From: an uncultured Pelagibacteraceae bacterium
GTDB lineage: Bacteria; Pseudomonadota; Alphaproteobacteria; Pelagibacterales; Pelagibacteraceae
Assembly (NCBI GenBank): GCA_902571055.1
Contig: CACGAM010000002.1
Span: 62,001-126,000 of the forward strand
Reading direction: 5' to 3'
Length of the DNA: 64,000 bases
Every line of letters starts with the position of its first letter. The stretch's first letter is position 1. Of the stretch, positions 1-8,261 are shown piece by piece. A program made the position numbers and the translations under genes. The notes below the pieces were generated by a model that saw nothing but the letters and a program-made list of their open reading frames with translations, was not told the DNA's origin and did not search any database.

Positions 1-142
1 TTATTTTTTTTGGATCATGATCTTTTATAAATAAACACTTATTTTTAATTATAAAAAAAGATCCTAAGCTAAAAATAAATAAAGAAATTAAAAAAAATAA
101 TAATATTTTTTCTGATCTAGATTGTTTGATTTTATGAATCAT
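1..142 (-). CDS. Partial small membrane protein, cut by window edge
   Basis: The ORF begins with ATG on the minus strand at 142 and is open to the window edge, giving 47 N-terminal residues. It has a basic start (MIHKIKQSRSEK) followed by one strongly hydrophobic segment of about 20 residues (ILLFFLISLFIFSLGSFFII), so a single membrane anchor or uncleaved signal is likely. The start codon overlaps the stop of the upstream gene as ATGA, which suggests translational coupling with the HExxH protein. It is too short for the ORF track and no family is recognisable from this fragment. Confidence 0.45.
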   Translation of the reverse strand, partial: MIHKIKQSRSEKILLFFLISLFIFSLGSFFIIKNKCLFIKDHDPKKI

Positions 143-882
143 AAAATAAATTTAAAATTTTGGTCAATTAATTGAATATTTGATTTTATGAAATTTATTT
201 TTTTTTTTAAATGATCGTCATTTTGCAATTTTATTCTTAACTCTGAATTCTCAATCATTAAAAATGAAAATGTTTCAGCCATATCCTCACCTACAGTAGA
301 CTGAGAATATTCTGATAAAAAACCTTTTTTTTCTCTCAATAATTTCATACCAAATTTGTCTGCACAAGTAGAACATGACTGGTATTTAAAGTCTTCAGAA
401 TTAAATTTTTTCCATTTTTCGTGATCAAACAACTCTTTGTATTGATCATTAATTATATGAAAAATTTCATGATGTATTGTCCTAGATAATTTGTAATCAT
501 TTGTATTGATATTTACTATTATGGTTTTTAAAGGGTGATTTGGAATTCCTAAAGCAGGTATCGAGGCTACTTCTAAATCTTTACATAGCACTATAAATCT
601 CAGGTTAATTTTATTTAAAAATACTTTACTATATAAATCTATGTTTTCTCTAATCAATTTTTGTTTTTCTTTGACTAATAGATTACTTGGACTGTAGCAT
701 TCTACATTATTATCTTTAATACCTACTTTAAAATATTTTTTTGCTTTAAAAGTTTTTATGCTATTGTTATTTTTAATATCAATTATTTCTAAGTTTGGGA
801 TTTTCAATAAGTAATAAATTGTATCAGCTAAGACATTAGTTGAGAAAAATAAAACAATTATTAATATTTTTATAAGTTTCAT
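139..882 (-). CDS. Secreted HExxH-motif protein, putative zinc metallopeptidase
   Basis: The 247-residue product has a clear N-terminal signal peptide (MKLIKILIIVLFFSTNVLAD), so it is exported or periplasmic. Residues 137-142 read HHEIFH, a match to the HExxH zinc-protease motif. A downstream acidic segment around residues 199-203 (EDMAE) could supply the third zinc ligand, as in gluzincin-type peptidases. Two cysteines (CSTC, about 170-173) could pair. I do not recognise the family and the substrate is unknown; peptidase activity is inferred from the motif. It overlaps the next minus-strand gene by four bases. Confidence 0.7.
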   Translation of the reverse strand: MKLIKILIIVLFFSTNVLADTIYYLLKIPNLEIIDIKNNNSIKTFKAKKYFKVGIKDNNVECYSPSNLLVKEKQKLIRENIDLYSKVFLNKINLRFIVLCKDLEVASIPALGIPNHPLKTIIVNINTNDYKLSRTIHHEIFHIINDQYKELFDHEKWKKFNSEDFKYQSCSTCADKFGMKLLREKKGFLSEYSQSTVGEDMAETFSFLMIENSELRIKLQNDDHLKKKINFIKSNIQLIDQNFKFIL

Positions 883-933
883 TAAATTAAATTATTATTA
901 GATATTTGTAGAATGTGATACATTAATTTAAAT

Positions 934-1047
934 ATGAAAAAAAGTAGACGTAAATCTGCAGAAAAAATTCTTTTTTCTTGGAGAAAAGCAATGCCATTTT
1001 ACTATGCAGCCGCTTGGATAATTTTGTTAATAATTATAGTAAAATAA
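934..1047 (+). CDS. 37-residue single-pass membrane peptide
   Basis: This ORF lies below the track cutoff. It translates as a lysine/arginine-rich N terminus (MKKSRRKSAEKILFSWRKAMP) followed by a hydrophobic segment (FYYAAAWIILLIIIV) ending in lysine, the usual layout of a short inner-membrane peptide with a cytoplasmic basic tail. It fills the gap between a divergent gene and the M19-like gene and ends seven bases before that gene's start, consistent with a co-transcribed leader gene. Function is unknown. It could be a chance ORF, but the charge and hydrophobicity pattern and the fit in the gap favour a real gene. Confidence 0.5.
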   Translation: MKKSRRKSAEKILFSWRKAMPFYYAAAWIILLIIIVK

Positions 1048-1054
1048 ATTAGTT

Positions 1055-2035
1055 ATGAATTCTATTAATTATAGAATTGACAACTTACAATATTGCAATT
1101 GGTCTGAGAAAATATTTAAAATAAATAGAAAAGCAAAACTTGACGCAATTCATGTGACAGTAGCTTATCATGAAGATTTTGATGAAGTATTAAAAAACAT
1201 CAAAACTTGGAATAATTATTTTAATAATTTTAAGGATTTAATTTTTCCAGGAAAAAATTTTAAAGATATCGATAAAGCACACAGAGAAAATAAAACAGCT
1301 GTTTTTTTTGGATTTCAAAATTGTTCTCCAATTGGTGATAATATAAACTTAGTTGAAGCAATTCATAATTTGGGAATTTTATTTATGCAATTGACTTATA
1401 ATAATCAGTCTTTGTTAGCCACAGGTTGTTATGAAAAAATCGATAGTGGTGTTACAAGAATGGGAAAAGAAGTGATCAAGGAAATGAACAGATTAGGAAT
1501 TGTTATCGATATGTCTCATTCTGCTGAAAAATCTACTATTGATGCAATTAATTTGTCATCAAAACCAATAGCAATAACACATGCAAATCCTTCATTCTGG
1601 TTTGATTCTAAAAGAAATAAATCTAATGTTGTTTTAAAGGCTTTGGCAGAATCTGGAGGCATGATTGGACACTCTTTATACCCACATCATTTAAAGGACA
1701 AATCGAATTGTACATTAAAAAGTTTTTGTGAAATGATAGCAAGAACAGCAGACCTAATAGGAGTTAAACATATTGGAATTGGTTCTGATTTATGTACAGG
1801 TCATCCAGATACTGTAGTTGAGTGGATGCGTAATGGAAAGTGGACAAAAACAAAAGATTATGGAGAGGGCACAAAAGAAAAGTCTAGTTTTCCCAAACAA
1901 CCAGATTGGTTTGTAGATGCAAGTGGTTTTAAAAATTTAGAAAAAGGTCTTAGAAATATTGGTTTCAACGAAATAGAGACAAATGATATCTTAGGAAATA
2001 ATTGGTACAATTTTTATAAAGGAATTAGAAATTAA
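1055..2035 (+). CDS. Peptidase M19 (membrane dipeptidase)-like protein
   Basis: The 326-residue protein has the second half of an M19 renal-dipeptidase fold: DMSH at about 152-155, THANP around 175-179 and GIGSD around 241-245 match conserved family positions. The N-terminal HxD metal pair reads IHVT here, and the conserved Glu of the first half appears replaced (FGFQNCSP), so the binuclear zinc site looks incomplete. It may be a diverged hydrolase rather than a true dipeptidase. Its stop overlaps the start of the 554-residue gene (TAATG), and it opens an operon ending in an agmatinase-family enzyme and an aldehyde dehydrogenase. The substrate is not known. Confidence 0.75.
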   Translation: MNSINYRIDNLQYCNWSEKIFKINRKAKLDAIHVTVAYHEDFDEVLKNIKTWNNYFNNFKDLIFPGKNFKDIDKAHRENKTAVFFGFQNCSPIGDNINLVEAIHNLGILFMQLTYNNQSLLATGCYEKIDSGVTRMGKEVIKEMNRLGIVIDMSHSAEKSTIDAINLSSKPIAITHANPSFWFDSKRNKSNVVLKALAESGGMIGHSLYPHHLKDKSNCTLKSFCEMIARTADLIGVKHIGIGSDLCTGHPDTVVEWMRNGKWTKTKDYGEGTKEKSSFPKQPDWFVDASGFKNLEKGLRNIGFNEIETNDILGNNWYNFYKGIRN

Positions 2036-3699
2036 TGATAAATATTGAATTAAGACATCCCGAAGACGTTATGAAATTATCTAGACTAGGTTCATTTCAT
2101 CAATCTAAATTGTCTTTTTTAAGAAGTTTTATTAGAGAGTTCAAAAACTGGGAATTTAACAGAGATATATTCGATTTAGATAAAGATGGTTATGGAGTTG
2201 TTGTCTACTCTGTGAGAAAAAACAAAAGGATATACTCTCTGATTTGTTTTTCTCAGCATATTAATGCTGATGAGAGATCTGATAGAGTAATAGCTACTAA
2301 GTGGGATGCTGCTTTTGTACTTCACGATGGTGTGCCTACAAAAAATGACATTGAGAGGCTAAAAGAAAATGTACCTAAGCAAGAAATTGGTAGAATGTCA
2401 AATAAGGAGCTTGCATTATCAAGGGCCAACAAATCAGTAAGAATTTTTGACCATGTTGTAAATTCACTAAGTTCTGGTAAGCAACCAGATGTAAACCTTT
2501 TAAATAAAGTAGGTTATTTGTATAGAACAACTGCTGTTTATGGTTCAGGAAAATTTGGTTTAGCTGATAGATTTCGAATTAAAGACAGAAAAGAAATTTG
2601 TGGACCCTTTAGATTAGAAATGATGTTGGTATATTTGGTGAGACAGTTTACGTTTGATCAGATTAATCACATATCAAAGATGAAAAATCCTAATGAATTT
2701 GTCAGCCTTGACAAAAAAATTGCTAAAAATTTGGGGATAGGCAATTCTACTGGACTAGGAATGGCTCCATTTATCGTAAATCACCCAACGTTATTACATC
2801 AATGGATTTACAATCGAGAAAAAGCACTTAAAGAAATTAGATCAATAAAGGATGTAAGTAAAAAAGAAATTGAGCATTTTAAATTTTGTTTAGAAAAATC
2901 AAAAAAAATTATTGATACTTGGTATACTGACAGCAAATATCAAAATAAAAAAATTAAATCATTAAAAAACGATTTAATAAAATTTAATGAATATTTTTCA
3001 AGTTTAAAATTTATATCTAAAAAATACTTATGGAATGAAATTTTTTTATGGATAGATAAGTATTTAGATGAGGAATGTAGTGAATATTTAATTTCCATGA
3101 TGATGGAGCCATACGATAATATAATTGAACCTTTAGTAAAAAATATGAGTTCTGATGAGGAAAAATATTTTAATATTCCTTCAAGTAGAAAACTGATAGA
3201 GTTAAAAAAAATTATAGAGACTAAATATAAATCAATTTTAAATATTAATTTTAACGATAAAAAATCAAATACTTTTTTTTGGTTTATTTCAAAGAATAAA
3301 GAGGAGCCAAGGATAGCAAATAGATTTGGAGAGTACGGATCTAATCTTGAACAGCCACTGGCAATAGCTAGAGATATTAAAAAAGTATATGAAAAGATCT
3401 CTAATGAAAATTTATCAAAAACCGTTGCAGATTTCTTGGTTGATAATGATGAGTTGAGACATGTAATAAGAAGAATTTTTATTTCTGAAAAATTTCAGTA
3501 TTCTGAAATTCAAGATAATACTATTAGCGAAACTTTAATACCAATAGATATGTTAAGACTTAAATTATCATTTTTTGGAGCACAAAAATTCGATCCAAGA
3601 TCAAATAAATGGTTAAGAATCTGTATGTACCAAGGAGCTCCTTTGGTTAATGAGATAAAAAATTCAGATGATACGTGGATATATGATTCTATAAATTAA
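2035..3699 (+). CDS. Conserved-looking 554-residue protein of unknown function
   Basis: I do not recognise this protein. It has no signal peptide or membrane segments and appears soluble and cytoplasmic. The first 270 residues are the less lysine-rich, better-ordered part and contain runs such as GKFGLADRF and STGLGMAPF. A lysine-rich helical middle follows (about 270-420), and then a C-terminal part with NRFGEYGSNLEQPLA and FDPRSNKW. It is coupled to the M19-like gene by a TAATG overlap and lies two bases before the DUF3726-like gene, so it very probably works with the ureohydrolase and aldehyde dehydrogenase downstream. Confidence 0.8.
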   Translation: MINIELRHPEDVMKLSRLGSFHQSKLSFLRSFIREFKNWEFNRDIFDLDKDGYGVVVYSVRKNKRIYSLICFSQHINADERSDRVIATKWDAAFVLHDGVPTKNDIERLKENVPKQEIGRMSNKELALSRANKSVRIFDHVVNSLSSGKQPDVNLLNKVGYLYRTTAVYGSGKFGLADRFRIKDRKEICGPFRLEMMLVYLVRQFTFDQINHISKMKNPNEFVSLDKKIAKNLGIGNSTGLGMAPFIVNHPTLLHQWIYNREKALKEIRSIKDVSKKEIEHFKFCLEKSKKIIDTWYTDSKYQNKKIKSLKNDLIKFNEYFSSLKFISKKYLWNEIFLWIDKYLDEECSEYLISMMMEPYDNIIEPLVKNMSSDEEKYFNIPSSRKLIELKKIIETKYKSILNINFNDKKSNTFFWFISKNKEEPRIANRFGEYGSNLEQPLAIARDIKKVYEKISNENLSKTVADFLVDNDELRHVIRRIFISEKFQYSEIQDNTISETLIPIDMLRLKLSFFGAQKFDPRSNKWLRICMYQGAPLVNEIKNSDDTWIYDSIN

Positions 3700-3701
3700 A
3701 T

Positions 3702-4310
3702 ATGATGTCTTTTAGTGAAATAGAAACTGTTTCAAAACGTGCTTCAAAAGCAACAGGATACTCCTGGGGAATTTCTGAAGAGATTGGAAAATCAATTAGA
3801 ATTCTTGAAATGTTTAATTTACCTGGGATTTCGACACTAAATCAATATTTAAAAAAAATAAAAAATAATCACCCAAAAAAATTAAAAAATATTTTAAAAA
3901 TAAATAAATCTGATGATGAGCTTTGCCCAATATATACTGGAGTAAGTATTTTAGACAATTGTAATCAGCTGGAAGATTTAAATATAATTAAGTTTTTTAA
4001 TATCAATTATCCTTTATTAATTATACCTTTCTTGAGTAGATCATCAGAAATTATCAACAAACCTATACATGTAATTTTAGATGAGGGAAAATATATACTT
4101 AATAGCAATAAAACCATTTTTACTAACATTGAAAAAAGTAATAATTCTAAAATCTCTAAGGAGTTAACAATTCAATTTGAGGAAGACAAGAATTTATTTA
4201 CAGATACAGAGTGGAAAGAATTGTATAAGCTTTCTGAGGATACATTTGTTCCTGAGACAGATAGTTTAAAAAATTCTGCTGCTGGAGCTGGCTTGACTGA
4301 TAATGACTAA
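3702..4310 (+). CDS. DUF3726-like protein
   Basis: This 202-residue soluble protein begins with MSFSEIETVSKRASKATGYSWGISEEIGKSIR and ends in AGAGLTDND. These features resemble, from memory, DUF3726 proteins of alphaproteobacteria (an N-terminal segment of the form SLNEIE..A.KAARGAG..WG.AEEAG). Function is unknown. The start is ATG directly after the previous gene, and the 3' end overlaps the ureohydrolase gene by eight bases, which implies coupled translation. It may be an accessory or maturation factor for that enzyme, but this is speculation from position only. Confidence 0.6.
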   Translation: MMSFSEIETVSKRASKATGYSWGISEEIGKSIRILEMFNLPGISTLNQYLKKIKNNHPKKLKNILKINKSDDELCPIYTGVSILDNCNQLEDLNIIKFFNINYPLLIIPFLSRSSEIINKPIHVILDEGKYILNSNKTIFTNIEKSNNSKISKELTIQFEEDKNLFTDTEWKELYKLSEDTFVPETDSLKNSAAGAGLTDND

Positions 4311-5265
4311 TAAAAATAAAAAAACGATACAGCCACTTGATGGAACTAAAGTTCCTAGGTTTGCAGGCCCTTCGACTTTTGCAAGATTACCAGAAATTAG
4401 AGATGTAGATAAATGCGATATTGCTATTGTTGGTATACCATTTGATGCTGGAACTAGCTTTAGACCAGGAGCAAGGTTCGGACCTCAAAGTGTAAGACAA
4501 GCATCAAGACACTTACGAACAAATTATCATCCTAATTATGACGAAGAGCCTTTTAAAATTCTTCAAGTTGCTGATGCAGGTGACTTAGTTTGTAACCCTT
4601 TTAAAATTGATGAAGCTATAAAACAAATAGAAAAAGGTTCTAGCGATTTACTAGATAAGGTTGATGGACTAATTAGCATTGGAGGAGATCATACTATTGC
4701 ATTTCCTTTACTAAAAGCAGTCAACAAAAAATTAAAAGGACCTGTTGCTTTAGTTCACTTCGATGCTCATCTTGATACATGGGATACATATTTTGGAGCA
4801 CCTTTTACCCACGGTACTCCTTTTAGAAGAGCTAGAGAAGAAAATTTATTTCTAGATAATGCTTCTATGCATGTAGGCATACGTGGACCATTATATAGTA
4901 GAGATGATTTGAAGAATGATGCAGACTTCGGTTTCAAAATTGTGCATTGCGATGAATTTCAATCTCAGGGCATAGATAAAATTGTAAAAAGGATTAGGGA
5001 AAGAGTGGGTGATAATCCATTATATTTGTCAATTGATATAGATGTTTTGGATCCAGCATTTGCACCAGGAACAGGAACTCCAGAAATAGCAGGAATGACT
5101 AGTAGAGAAATGGTTAATGTTTTACGAGGTCTTTCAGGCTTAAATTTAGTTTCAGCAGATGTGGTAGAGGTATCGCCAGCTTATGACCATGCTGAAGTTA
5201 CTTCTCTAGCAGCAGCTACCATAGTCTATGAGCTTATAAACTTGTTTGCAAAAATTAAAAGATAG
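4303..5265 (+). CDS. speB: Agmatinase-family ureohydrolase
   Basis: The 320-residue protein belongs to the arginase/agmatinase family, which hydrolyses guanidino compounds to urea and an amine with two Mn(II) ions. The metal motifs are complete: GGDH at 127-130, FDAHLD at 153-158 and SIDIDVLDP at 243-251, with a late VVEVSP carrying the family Glu. Length fits agmatinase. Family members also act on guanidinobutyrate, guanidinopropionate or guanidine, and nothing visible fixes the substrate. Its place between a DUF3726-like gene and an aldehyde dehydrogenase suggests degradation of a guanidino compound rather than polyamine synthesis. Confidence 0.85.
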   Translation: MTNKNKKTIQPLDGTKVPRFAGPSTFARLPEIRDVDKCDIAIVGIPFDAGTSFRPGARFGPQSVRQASRHLRTNYHPNYDEEPFKILQVADAGDLVCNPFKIDEAIKQIEKGSSDLLDKVDGLISIGGDHTIAFPLLKAVNKKLKGPVALVHFDAHLDTWDTYFGAPFTHGTPFRRAREENLFLDNASMHVGIRGPLYSRDDLKNDADFGFKIVHCDEFQSQGIDKIVKRIRERVGDNPLYLSIDIDVLDPAFAPGTGTPEIAGMTSREMVNVLRGLSGLNLVSADVVEVSPAYDHAEVTSLAAATIVYELINLFAKIKR

Positions 5266-5278
5266 GATATTTTTCAAA

Positions 5279-6712
5279 ATGCTAAACAAAAGAAAATTCT
5301 ATATTAATGGTCAATGGGTAGACCCAATAAAACCTAACGATTGCAATGTCATAAATCCATCCACAGAGGAAAATTGTGCTGTAATTTCAATTGGTAGTAA
5401 AGAAGATATAAATCTAGCAGTTAAGTCAGCAAAAGATGCATTTAATGAATGGGCGTTTACCTCTAAAGAGGAAAAAATAAAATTATTAGAGATATTATAT
5501 TCTAATTATAAAAAAAGATGGGCAGATTTTGCAAATGCAATTACTATGGAAATGGGTGCCCCAAAAGATTTCGCAACAAAACTTCAAGCAGGAACTGGTG
5601 CAAGTCATATGAAATCATTTATTAGATATTTAAAAAATTTTGAATTTGAAAAACCTTTAGGAGAACATGCTCCTAATCAAAGATTATTATATGAACCCAA
5701 AGGAGTTTGTGCTCTTATCACTCCGTGGAATTGGCCAATGAATCAAGTGTGTTTAAAAGTCATGCCAGCTTTATCTGCAGGATGTACCATGGTTTTAAAA
5801 CCATCAGAACTCGCTCCATTATCATCAATGATACTTGCTGAAATTATTGATGAAACAAAATTCCCTTCTGGTGTATTTAATTTGGTTAATGGTAATGGTG
5901 AAATTACTGGTAATGCATTAACCAGTCATCCAGATATAGATATGATTTCATTCACAGGATCAACACGGGCAGGTGCATTAATTTCAAAAAATGCAGCAAA
6001 TGATTTTAAAAGAGTAAGTTTAGAATTAGGTGGTAAGGGAGCAAATATTGTTTTTAAAGATGCTGATCCAGATGCAGTAGAAAGAGGCGCAACAAGATGT
6101 TTTAGAAATTCTGGACAATCTTGTAATGCACCTACAAGAATGTTGGTTGAAAAATCTATATACAAAGCCACAGTTGATAAATTAATTAAGTTCGCAAATG
6201 ATTTTAAAGTAGACGACCCAACAAAAGAGGGAGATCATATTGGTCCAGTAATTTCAGAAACACAATTTGAAAAAATACAAGGTTTAATACAAAAAGGAAT
6301 AGATGAGGGTGCTAATCTTGTTGCTGGAGGACTAGGAAAGCCAGATGGTTTGAGTAAAGGTTATTATGTTAAACCTACAGTATTTGCGGATGTTAAAAAT
6401 AACATGGAAATCGCTCAAACAGAAATATTCGGACCCGTATTATCAGTGATACCTTTTGAAACTGAAGAAGAAGCTATATCAATTGCGAACGATACCGCTT
6501 ATGGATTAACAAATTATATTCAATCACAAGACCAGGCTAAAGTTCACAGAGTTGCAAGGAAATTAAGGTCGGGGATGGTTGATGTGAATGGTGCTGGCAT
6601 TGCTGTAGATGCTCCATTTGGAGGTTTTAAACATTCTGGAATAGGAAGGGAGGCAGGGCAAGACGGACTTCTTGAATTTTTAGAGGTAAAATCTGTAGGT
6701 GGTTGGAGTTAG
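5279..6712 (+). CDS. NAD(P)-dependent aldehyde dehydrogenase
   Basis: The product has 477 residues and belongs to the aldehyde dehydrogenase superfamily. It shows the cofactor region TPWNWPMNQ, the Glu motif LELGGKG and the catalytic cysteine in NSGQSCNAP. I moved the start from 5246 to the ATG at 5279 because the paralogue at 62510-63943 begins the same way (MLDKKKFYINGEWVDP against MLNKRKFYINGQWVDP) and has the same length. An AGGA lies upstream of it. It is the last gene of the 1.05-6.7 kb operon and probably oxidises an aldehyde derived from the ureohydrolase product. Its stop overlaps the convergent argE-like stop by four bases. Confidence 0.93.
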   Translation: MLNKRKFYINGQWVDPIKPNDCNVINPSTEENCAVISIGSKEDINLAVKSAKDAFNEWAFTSKEEKIKLLEILYSNYKKRWADFANAITMEMGAPKDFATKLQAGTGASHMKSFIRYLKNFEFEKPLGEHAPNQRLLYEPKGVCALITPWNWPMNQVCLKVMPALSAGCTMVLKPSELAPLSSMILAEIIDETKFPSGVFNLVNGNGEITGNALTSHPDIDMISFTGSTRAGALISKNAANDFKRVSLELGGKGANIVFKDADPDAVERGATRCFRNSGQSCNAPTRMLVEKSIYKATVDKLIKFANDFKVDDPTKEGDHIGPVISETQFEKIQGLIQKGIDEGANLVAGGLGKPDGLSKGYYVKPTVFADVKNNMEIAQTEIFGPVLSVIPFETEEEAISIANDTAYGLTNYIQSQDQAKVHRVARKLRSGMVDVNGAGIAVDAPFGGFKHSGIGREAGQDGLLEFLEVKSVGGWS

Positions 6713-7893
6713 TTTATTATAGATTTATTTTTTACTCCTTCTAAAAAAAATAAACACTTTTTAATTTCACTTAATTCTATAAATTCATCTATTTTGTGCG
6801 CTTGTTCAATTGAACCAGGTCCGCAAACAACAGTACTAATCCCAATCTCCTGAAACAATCCTGCCTCTGTACCAAAAGACACTACCTCTCTCTCATTGTC
6901 TCCAGTTATACTTGATACAAACTCACATGCTTTAGAATCATTTACTCTATTAAATCCTATTATTTCTCCAATTATTTCTTTTTTAATTGAGGAATATGTA
7001 TAAATTTTTTTCATTTCTGGCAATAAATGTTCACTAGCATATTTATCTATCTCTTCATTTAAAAATAAACCATCTTGTTTATTTACTGGTCTTGTCTCCC
7101 AATTAACATGGCACTTATCAGCAATTACGTTGTGTGCAATACCTCCAAAAATTCCCCCAATAGATAATGTTGAGTAAGGGGGATCAAATATAGAGTCTTT
7201 TAGTTGTCTACTTTCCAAATCTTTTCTTAAAGAAATAAGTTTATTAACATATCTTGTTGCAAACTCCGCTGCATTGACTCCTTCATTAGGCTTCGAACTA
7301 TGCCCGGCAAGACCTTCGAAATAAGTTGTGTATTCATAACAACCTTTATGCGAGTCTATAATTTTCATTTTTGTAGGTTCACCGACTATACAAATACCAT
7401 TTGTTATATTTCTCTTTTTTAATTCTTTAATTAAAAGAGGTGCCCCTATACAAGCAGTCTCCTCATCAAATGTTAGAGAAAAATGAATATCCCTTGAAAG
7501 ATTTGAATTTGAAAAAACTTCTGCAAATGCTAAAGAGCAAGCTAAAAAACCTTTCATATCACAAGATCCTCTTCCATAAAGTTTATCACCTTTTATCTCT
7601 GCTTTAAAAGGATCAGTCGACCAGCCTTTTGAAACAGGCACCACATCCGTATGTCCAGATAAAATAATTGGTTCTACTCCATTTGGTTTCTTTGCTTTTA
7701 ATGTAGCAAAAAGGTTAACTCTTTTTTTATTTTCATCAAATACTTTAAAAGAGGTTGCTCCATTTTTTTTTAAAATATCTTCACAATAATTAATCAAAGA
7801 TGAATTATTTTCCCCTGATATTGTTTTGAAAGCTATAAGATCCTTAAGAATCTTTATTGATTTTTCGTATAATTTGTTATCTATATTTGCCAC
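6709..7893 (-). CDS. argE: Acetylornithine deacetylase-like M20 peptidase
   Basis: The 394-residue enzyme has the M20 di-zinc core: SGHTDVVPV, GRGSCDMKGF, DEETACIGA, VGEPT and AGHSS. The overall match is to ArgE, which hydrolyses N-acetylornithine to ornithine and acetate in the cytoplasm. The start codon is GTG (CAC on the plus strand at 7891-7893). It lies tail-to-tail with the ureohydrolase/aldehyde dehydrogenase operon and divergent from csaA across only 22 bases. Related M20 deacylases act on other N-acyl amino acids, so the specificity is inferred. Confidence 0.88.
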   Translation of the reverse strand: MANIDNKLYEKSIKILKDLIAFKTISGENNSSLINYCEDILKKNGATSFKVFDENKKRVNLFATLKAKKPNGVEPIILSGHTDVVPVSKGWSTDPFKAEIKGDKLYGRGSCDMKGFLACSLAFAEVFSNSNLSRDIHFSLTFDEETACIGAPLLIKELKKRNITNGICIVGEPTKMKIIDSHKGCYEYTTYFEGLAGHSSKPNEGVNAAEFATRYVNKLISLRKDLESRQLKDSIFDPPYSTLSIGGIFGGIAHNVIADKCHVNWETRPVNKQDGLFLNEEIDKYASEHLLPEMKKIYTYSSIKKEIIGEIIGFNRVNDSKACEFVSSITGDNEREVVSFGTEAGLFQEIGISTVVCGPGSIEQAHKIDEFIELSEIKKCLFFLEGVKNKSIIN

Positions 7894-7899
7894 AATCTA

Positions 7900-7909
7900 T
7901 TTATATATT
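7900..7909. promoter_or_regulatory. Interleaved divergent -10 elements for argE and csaA
   Basis: The 22-base gap between the two divergent start codons carries TATAAA on the minus strand (7900-7905), six bases before the argE GTG. It also carries TATATT on the plus strand (7904-7909), six bases before the csaA ATG. The two hexamers share two bases. At this spacing transcription would start at or near the start codons, so both mRNAs could be leaderless. The call rests on motif and spacing in an AT-rich gap and could be coincidental. Confidence 0.35.
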
Positions 7910-7915
7910 ATTATT

Positions 7916-8257
7916 ATGAAAGAACAAATAACCTTCAATGACTTTGATAAAGTCGATATTCGTTTAGGTACAGTTATTTCTGTAGAAAAAAACGAAAAAG
8001 CAAGAAAACCTTCATTGGTATTAAAAGTTGATTTTGGTTCAGAAATCGGAGTAAAGCAATCATCGGCCCAAATAACTCATTTTTATAACAGAGATAATTT
8101 AGTTGGAAAACAAGTTATTGGCGTTTGTAATTTTCCAGAAAAAAATATTGCTGGAGTTATTTCACAGGTGCTTATATTAGGATCTATTGATAAAGAGGGA
8201 AAAGTTACATTACTTCATCCTTCCCAAAAAGCTGAAGATGGACTACCTATAGCATAG
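7916..8257 (+). CDS. csaA: CsaA-type tRNA-binding-domain chaperone
   Basis: The product is 113 residues starting at the ATG at 7916; the longer ORF start at 7826 would run into the argE coding region. It matches the CsaA family, a single OB-fold EMAP/tRNA-binding domain implicated in protein export or chaperoning: FDKVDIRLGTVISVE at the N terminus, GVKQSSAQIT in the middle and VLILG near the end. CsaA homologues act as cytoplasmic homodimers. A LysE exporter gene follows four bases later on the same strand. Confidence 0.9.
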   Translation: MKEQITFNDFDKVDIRLGTVISVEKNEKARKPSLVLKVDFGSEIGVKQSSAQITHFYNRDNLVGKQVIGVCNFPEKNIAGVISQVLILGSIDKEGKVTLLHPSQKAEDGLPIA

Positions 8258-8261
8258 ATCA

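Noticed and set aside
5926-6171. Minus-strand ORF of 81 aa inside the aldehyde dehydrogenase, and similar nested ORFs (9502, 14602, 21955, 23816, 26415, 29329, 30235, 32418, 32810, 35771, 37251, 41597, 44523, 45117, 47295, 48405, 48575, 49884, 51054, 51861, 52389, 54375, 57659, 58149, 63189, 63711)
   Set aside because: Each lies within or mostly over a well-supported gene in another frame, has no family motif and no independent start signals; they are shadows.
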